A stretch of DNA of 64,000 nt from Moraxella boevrei DSM 14165 (GTDB lineage Bacteria; Pseudomonadota; Gammaproteobacteria; Pseudomonadales; Moraxellaceae): contig NZ_KB903774.1 of NCBI RefSeq assembly GCF_000379845.1, positions 1 to 64,000 on the forward strand. The letters are read 5' to 3'. Both the position numbers and the translations under genes were made by a program. Position 1 is the stretch's first letter. The number at the start of each line of letters is the position of its first letter. Below the pieces are notes generated by a model. It was not told the origin of the DNA and searched no databases. It worked only from the letters and a program-made list of their open reading frames with translations. Shown here in pieces: positions 60,186-64,000 of the stretch.

Positions 60186-60204
60186 AAATTGATAATTATT
60201 CCTA
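60186..60204 (-). promoter_or_regulatory. Fur-like box upstream of the lipoprotein gene
   Basis: AAAATTGATAATTATTCCT matches 12 of 19 positions of the GATAATGATAATCATTATC Fur consensus, including the central GATAAT.ATT. It sits 23 bases before the ATG at 60163, where repressor would block transcription. Confidence 0.45.
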
Positions 60205-60218
60205 ATAAAACCAATGAA

Positions 60219-60252
60219 AAAAGTCCCTTTTATATTAAAAGGGATTTTTTTA
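60219..60252 (-). terminator. Terminator after hemO
   Basis: AAAATCCCTTTT with AAAAGGGACTTTT (minus strand), loop AATAT, followed by T. It ends the heme oxygenase transcript directly after the stop codon, before the lipoprotein Fur-like box. Confidence 0.75.
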
Positions 60253-60253
60253 A

Positions 60254-60874
60254 TTAAGCAAAAACTTCTCTTACCACTGATTTATAATAACTAAACGCAT
60301 CTTGAGCACCTTTTAAGGCTTTGGCTTGGTCTTCTTTACTCAAGTTTAAGTTATCTAATTTTTCTTTAAAAGCACGCCAATGACGCATACGTCCGTCTTC
60401 ATGAGCAGCTAAATGGGTTGCACCATGATTTTCATCTAGCTGAATTTTACCTGCTTCTTTGTACAAAATCGCCGCCCCCACGTTTGAGCCTTCCACACAG
60501 TACAACCAGCCCAACCGCTCTGCATCATCAATATTGGGTACAGTTACGGTAACATTCACAGGGTCAATTTGTAATGCTTTCATATCAGAAAGTACGGCAT
60601 CATGACGAGATAAATCTTTTAAGCCATCAATTTGGGCATTTAAATCTTCGGCATCGTGTAGTTGTTTGACTGCTTTATGAAATTCATGTTGTACTTGTAA
60701 AAACTTGCGATAATTATCATGCGATGCAAACGGCTCCATAGACATGACAAGGTCATCTACGCTATCGTGGGTTTGGCGAGATGACAGTTTTAGGCTTTCG
60801 CTAAAAGTTAAATTTTGGGCAAGTACCTCATCAATACTTAAATCTTTAGCGTCGGTGTTGGTTTCGTTGGTCAT
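60254..60874 (-). CDS. hemO: Heme oxygenase (biliverdin-producing)
   Basis: A 206-aa all-helical heme oxygenase. The proximal heme ligand region is LSSRQTHDSVDDLVMSM (His36) and the distal helix has the Gly-rich YCVEGSNVGAAIL near residues 125-138. It opens heme to biliverdin, CO and iron in the cytoplasm. The build is that of HemO/PigA-type enzymes. A Fur-like box (60925-60943) lies upstream and a terminator directly after, so it is an independent iron-repressed unit next to the lipoprotein-Lcl-receptor unit. Confidence 0.88.
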   Translation of the reverse strand: MTNETNTDAKDLSIDEVLAQNLTFSESLKLSSRQTHDSVDDLVMSMEPFASHDNYRKFLQVQHEFHKAVKQLHDAEDLNAQIDGLKDLSRHDAVLSDMKALQIDPVNVTVTVPNIDDAERLGWLYCVEGSNVGAAILYKEAGKIQLDENHGATHLAAHEDGRMRHWRAFKEKLDNLNLSKEDQAKALKGAQDAFSYYKSVVREVFA

Positions 60875-60924
60875 AGAAAAATCCTAATAAAAATAAGAAA
60901 TAATGATAAAATAAAAGTATAATT

Positions 60925-60943
60925 AAAAATGATAATTATTTGC
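60925..60943. promoter_or_regulatory. Fur-like box between hemO and the DUF454 gene
   Basis: AAAAATGATAATTATTTGC matches 14 of 19 Fur consensus positions. It is 51 bases upstream of the hemO start on the minus strand and could also affect the divergent DUF454 gene. Confidence 0.55.
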
Positions 60944-61044
60944 ACTTATAAATGCTTGCTATGTTATCCTATTGTAACTATAATGTAAACTGTTTTTTTG
61001 AAAAATTTTCTTTTTTGACAAAAATTGAACGGAAATCGCAGAGA

Positions 61045-61518
61045 ATGACAACCCAACACCCAACGGCACAAACCGCCAAACACAACGAACACAGCCTTGA
61101 AGAAATGTTAGAAAGTCCGATTGAGTTGCCAATGCAAGCGAGTTTTTGGCAAAAAGTTATTCGCTGGTTTTTTTTATGTTTAGGCTTTTTATTTTTAGGG
61201 ATTGGGATTATTGGCATTGTGTTGCCTGTGTTGCCAACCACGCCTTTTGTACTGTTGGCGACCGCTTGTTTTGCCAAAAGCTCGGAAAAATTTCACCATT
61301 GGCTTATCAATCACAAAACCTTTGGACCGCTTATTAAAAATTGGCATGAACGCAGGGCTATTCCACGCTATGCCAAGTATTTGGCGTGGAGTATGATGGC
61401 ACTGTCATGTGCCATGCTGTTTTATCGGCTATCTCATGAGATGATTTGGATTGCGTGTACCACCAGTACCATTTGTTTATTGACAACGATTTGGATGGCT
61501 CGCCTGCCTGATGCGTAA
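61045..61518 (+). CDS. YbaN/DUF454 family membrane protein
   Basis: A 157-aa protein with two or three helices: IRWFFLCLGFLFLGIGIIGIVLPVLPTTPFVLLATACFAKSS near residues 38-80, then MMALSCAMLFY and IWIACTTSTICLL. The GxxGxxLPxLPTTPF motif is characteristic of DUF454 (YbaN). Function unknown in this family. I start at ATG 61045; a longer frame from 60952 has no good ribosome binding site and would overlap the hemO promoter. Often found beside heme oxygenase-type genes in other proteobacteria, which fits this position. Confidence 0.8.
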   Translation: MTTQHPTAQTAKHNEHSLEEMLESPIELPMQASFWQKVIRWFFLCLGFLFLGIGIIGIVLPVLPTTPFVLLATACFAKSSEKFHHWLINHKTFGPLIKNWHERRAIPRYAKYLAWSMMALSCAMLFYRLSHEMIWIACTTSTICLLTTIWMARLPDA

Positions 61519-61617
61519 CGGTTTTGGTAAGTTTGAAATCTAAGCAAAAAAAAGTTAACAAATTTTGCAAAATTTGTTAAAATTGGTAAAATTTTACCCC
61601 ATCGCAAGGATTTTTTT

Positions 61618-61797
61618 ATGCGTTACATTTTTTTAGCCCTACTGGTACTCAATGTGGTCGCATTCGGCTACTACAGCTACTTGCACAAACCGAGCGTTAG
61701 CCAAAGCGTTGTCCAAACTCAAGCAACCCTAACCAATCCTGTCACTGCCACTAACGTGAGTAGCGAGTTACCGCCGATGATTGGTACGAAAAAGTAA
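61618..61797 (+). CDS. Small 59-aa membrane-anchored peptide
   Basis: An ATG at 61618 with AAGGA eight bases upstream opens a 59-codon frame reading MRYIFLALLVLNVVAFGYYSYLH, one N-terminal membrane helix, then a Thr/Ser/Val-rich tail to a TAA at 61795-61797. The ribosome binding site and clean hydrophobic helix support translation. I do not recognise a family. Its stop lies 28 bases from the convergent kinase gene end. It could be a short inner-membrane regulator. Confidence 0.55.
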   Translation: MRYIFLALLVLNVVAFGYYSYLHKPSVSQSVVQTQATLTNPVTATNVSSELPPMIGTKK

Positions 61798-61825
61798 ATT
61801 TTTCCAAAAACTTTATTTTAGCATT

Positions 61826-63196
61826 TTATTCCACAATCGGAATTAACACGGTAACGACCAAACCGCCTTTGGTTTGGTTTTTTGCCAAGACACTTCCGTT
61901 ATGCAAATGGGCAATCCGACTGACAATCGCTAACCCCAAGCCACTGCCCTGCGTGGTACGAGCGGTTTCACCACGCTCAAACGGTTGCATAATCCGCTCA
62001 AGTTGGTCTTCTGCCACGCCTTTACCTGCATCGCTAACGCTGATTTGCAAAAATTTTTGTGGGGATAATACGTCCGTGGGGGGGGGTTCTCCGCTGTCAT
62101 TTTGGGCTTGCACCGTACTATTTATCACATTAACCGCAATCGCAATCGGCGGTTTGCCATAGCGATTGGCATTATTCACTAAGTTCACAATTAAACGTTT
62201 GATTGACATCGGACGCAACGCAATGTTCGGCAAGTGATCATCAATCGCCAATTCAAAGGCTAATGGGGCAAATTGTACCACGATTTCATGGATAATCGGT
62301 CGTAAATCGGTCAATCGCACCGCTTCGTCTGAGCCGTCTTTCATGAATGAAATAAACTGTTCCAAAATCGCATCCATGTCTTCAATATCATACACCAAGC
62401 CGTCTTTTAAAAATTCATCAGGCAACATTTCAGCAGTCAATCGCATTCGGGTTAACGGTGTGCGTAAGTCATGCGAAATTCCAGCGAGCATGATATTACG
62501 TTCTTTTTGGGTTTGGCTTAAATTATGAAATAGCCGATTAAAAGCAAGGTTAACTTGACGGATTTCGGTTGAACCTTCGTTGGTTGGCAAATGGTTGGCA
62601 TGTCCGAGTGTGATATAATCCAAGGCGGTTTTTTGCAACCTTTTGAGCGGTCGGTTTAATTGACGCACCAAAAAAATAATGGTTAACAACGTCAAAAATG
62701 GAATACCCAACACAAAGAAAAAAATCGTGGTTGGGCTATATTGTGCATAAAATTTCACAGGTTCTTGTAGCCAAAATTCAGGGTGCTTGCTATCTTGGAT
62801 ATACAACATCGGTATCGGTTTAAACTTAAAATACACCACCGCAGGGCGACCTGTTACCGCTTGGATTTGGGCTTGCATCTTATCGGTAAAAAATCCGACA
62901 AATAGTTTTTCTTCTACATCAGGAAAGGCATCAGCTGTGGTAACGATGTCAATGTGCGAGGTGCGAATGACCCAATCTTGTACGGTTTTGTTATCTTGCC
63001 AATCGGTGTGTAACTTATCCAACATGACCAGCTGATTGGCCAAATAATTGGCGTGAATTTTGAGTTCAGGCAAATACAAACTTCGCCAAAAAAACCACAA
63101 GGTCAAACTCACCGCCAATATCACCATTAACATCACCATTGACGTGGTTTGCCAAGTGTTGCTGTAGCCTTTTGCTGAGGTTTGCACAGATTTCAT
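61826..63196 (-). CDS. EnvZ-like sensor histidine kinase
   Basis: A 456-aa membrane kinase. Helix 1 is near residues 21-43, a periplasmic sensor spans about 44-155, helix 2 is near 156-180, then HAMP. The dimer H-box ISHDLRTPLTRMRL has its His near 242, with N-box NNANRYGKPP near 337 and G-boxes DAGKGVAEDQ and GSGLGLAIV near 390-430. This is the EnvZ/OmpR-type layout, but the partner regulator gene is not adjacent in this window. I use the ATG at 63196 rather than a TTG at 63217. A 9-G run at 62078-62086 in the coding strand (three Pro codons) lies in the ATPase domain. Confidence 0.85.
   Translation of the reverse strand: MKSVQTSAKGYSNTWQTTSMVMLMVILAVSLTLWFFWRSLYLPELKIHANYLANQLVMLDKLHTDWQDNKTVQDWVIRTSHIDIVTTADAFPDVEEKLFVGFFTDKMQAQIQAVTGRPAVVYFKFKPIPMLYIQDSKHPEFWLQEPVKFYAQYSPTTIFFFVLGIPFLTLLTIIFLVRQLNRPLKRLQKTALDYITLGHANHLPTNEGSTEIRQVNLAFNRLFHNLSQTQKERNIMLAGISHDLRTPLTRMRLTAEMLPDEFLKDGLVYDIEDMDAILEQFISFMKDGSDEAVRLTDLRPIIHEIVVQFAPLAFELAIDDHLPNIALRPMSIKRLIVNLVNNANRYGKPPIAIAVNVINSTVQAQNDSGEPPPTDVLSPQKFLQISVSDAGKGVAEDQLERIMQPFERGETARTTQGSGLGLAIVSRIAHLHNGSVLAKNQTKGGLVVTVLIPIVE
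62078..62086. repeat. Nine-base G/C homopolymer inside the EnvZ-like kinase gene
   Basis: The plus strand has GGGGGGGGG (CCC CCC CCC on the coding strand, Pro-Pro-Pro near residue 371). Length change by slippage would shift the frame before the G-boxes and destroy the kinase. Confidence 0.85.
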
Positions 63197-63328
63197 CAAA
63201 TTACCTTTTTTTGTCAATCCTTGTTATAATAGTAAAATTCTGATAAAACGGCAAATTTTTTTAATTTTTCAACATTTTATCCAAAATTCCGTGTATTGTT
63301 TTTAATTTTTTTAATCATAGGCAATCTT

Positions 63329-64000
63329 ATGACGTTTAAACTTTCCAAATTTGGCGAAAAATTCACCCAACATAGCGGTATTTTACAACTCATGGACGAC
63401 TTGGGAAATGCCCTAAAAAGCAACAAACCTGTCAATATGCTCGGTGGTGGCAATCCTGCTTTTATCAAAGAAATAAACCAAATTTATTTAGATATATTAA
63501 AAAATATCGTAGATGATAAACATGATTTAGCCAAAAATCCTGCCCTAGACAGCGTTGCCAATTATGCCACGCCACAAGGCGATAAAGCATTTATTGATGC
63601 GTTGGTGAATTTTTTTAATCGTCATTATGATTGGCAATTGACCAGCGACAACATCGCACTTACCAATGGTTCGCAGAATGCTTTTTTTTATTTGTTTAAT
63701 TTGTTTAGTGGCAAATTTGCGGACGGTCGTGACAAGGCAATTTTGTTACCGCTTGCCCCAGAATACATCGGCTACAGTGATGCTCATATTGACGATAAAC
63801 ATTTTATTGCGGTGCAACCTGAGATTGACGACTGCACGCATGACGGACAGGACGGCTTTTTTAAATATCGGGTGGATTTTGACAAATTGGAAACTTTGGA
63901 TGCGTTAAACAATGGCAATATCGGGGCGATTTGCTGTTCACGTCCGACCAATCCGACAGGCAACGTGCTAACCGATGACGAAATGGCAAAACTAGACAAA
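63329..64000 (+). CDS. avtA: Valine-pyruvate aminotransferase, partial (runs off the window)
   Basis: The frame starts at ATG 63329 and is open to the last base, giving 224 residues: SKFGEKFTQHSGILQLMDDLG at the front (the AvtA start), GGGNPAFI near 38, and PAALDSVANYATPQGDKAF-like sequence near 75, then ICCSRPTNPTGNVLTDDE near 205. It is a PLP-dependent fold I aminotransferase; the lysine that binds PLP lies beyond the window. AvtA transfers amino groups between valine/alanine and their 2-oxo acids. Confidence 0.85.
   Translation, partial: MTFKLSKFGEKFTQHSGILQLMDDLGNALKSNKPVNMLGGGNPAFIKEINQIYLDILKNIVDDKHDLAKNPALDSVANYATPQGDKAFIDALVNFFNRHYDWQLTSDNIALTNGSQNAFFYLFNLFSGKFADGRDKAILLPLAPEYIGYSDAHIDDKHFIAVQPEIDDCTHDGQDGFFKYRVDFDKLETLDALNNGNIGAICCSRPTNPTGNVLTDDEMAKLDK

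Overview
This 64 kb window is an AT-rich (roughly 40% GC by eye) chromosomal segment of a gammaproteobacterium, most likely a Moraxella or close relative in the Moraxellaceae. The evidence is the family-typical housekeeping proteins, the origin-type order rpmH-rnpA-yidD-yidC-mnmE next to dnaA-dnaN-recF, several parS-like palindromes, and an iron/heme acquisition locus of a kind common in mucosal Moraxella. Species cannot be fixed from the sequence alone. I see no prophage, no complete insertion sequence and no CRISPR array.

Layout. 0.4-10.2 kb: an M16C metallopeptidase, a BetT-type BCCT transporter, gyrB standing alone (not next to recF), a small DUF2061 membrane protein, mntP and an SH3-type secreted protein. 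10.2-16.4 kb: an RHH-EVE-like fusion protein, guaA, a LysM protein divergent from def, then hisB and a YciK-like SDR. 16.4-23.3 kb: a BarA/GacS-type hybrid kinase, tRNA-Phe, a GNAT enzyme, a small HExxH zincin, a class II glutamine amidotransferase, and a 5'-truncated aldehyde dehydrogenase that looks like a pseudogene. 23.5-28.1 kb (minus strand): a low-complexity membrane protein, corC-lnt, and a YcgN-type protein with an amino-acid-binding lipoprotein. 28.3-33.3 kb: grpE, dnaK, dnaJ and dapB. 33.4-38.2 kb (minus): yajQ, then glyQ and glyS separated by a DUF4145-like gene and a 71-aa gene. 38.4-43.0 kb: a small membrane protein, an SCP2/coiled-coil repeat protein, sodB and mpl.

43.0-55.1 kb is the origin neighbourhood. 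It holds a PfkB-type kinase, a 538-bp non-coding region with DnaA boxes and parS sites, the mnmE-nrdR-ribD operon, yidC, yidD, rnpA, rpmH, a classical AT-rich DnaA-box region, and dnaA-dnaN-recF. Near-perfect parS palindromes lie at 32.4, 44.3, 44.4, 44.6, 54.3 and 55.0 kb, two of them inside recF and one inside ribD.

55.1-60.9 kb is the most distinctive accessory region. It is read on the minus strand as heme oxygenase, a Calx-beta/Lcl-type lipoprotein, a secreted Lcl-type protein and a TonB-dependent receptor with heme-receptor motifs. Fur-like boxes precede the first two genes, and intrinsic hairpins separate parts of the locus. The simplest reading is an iron-repressed system that captures heme or a hemoprotein at the surface, imports heme and opens the ring to release iron; the role of the two Lcl-type proteins is not established. 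60.9-64 kb: a DUF454 membrane protein, an unlisted 59-aa membrane peptide gene, an EnvZ-like kinase with a 9-G tract in its ATPase domain, and the 5' part of avtA, which runs off the window.
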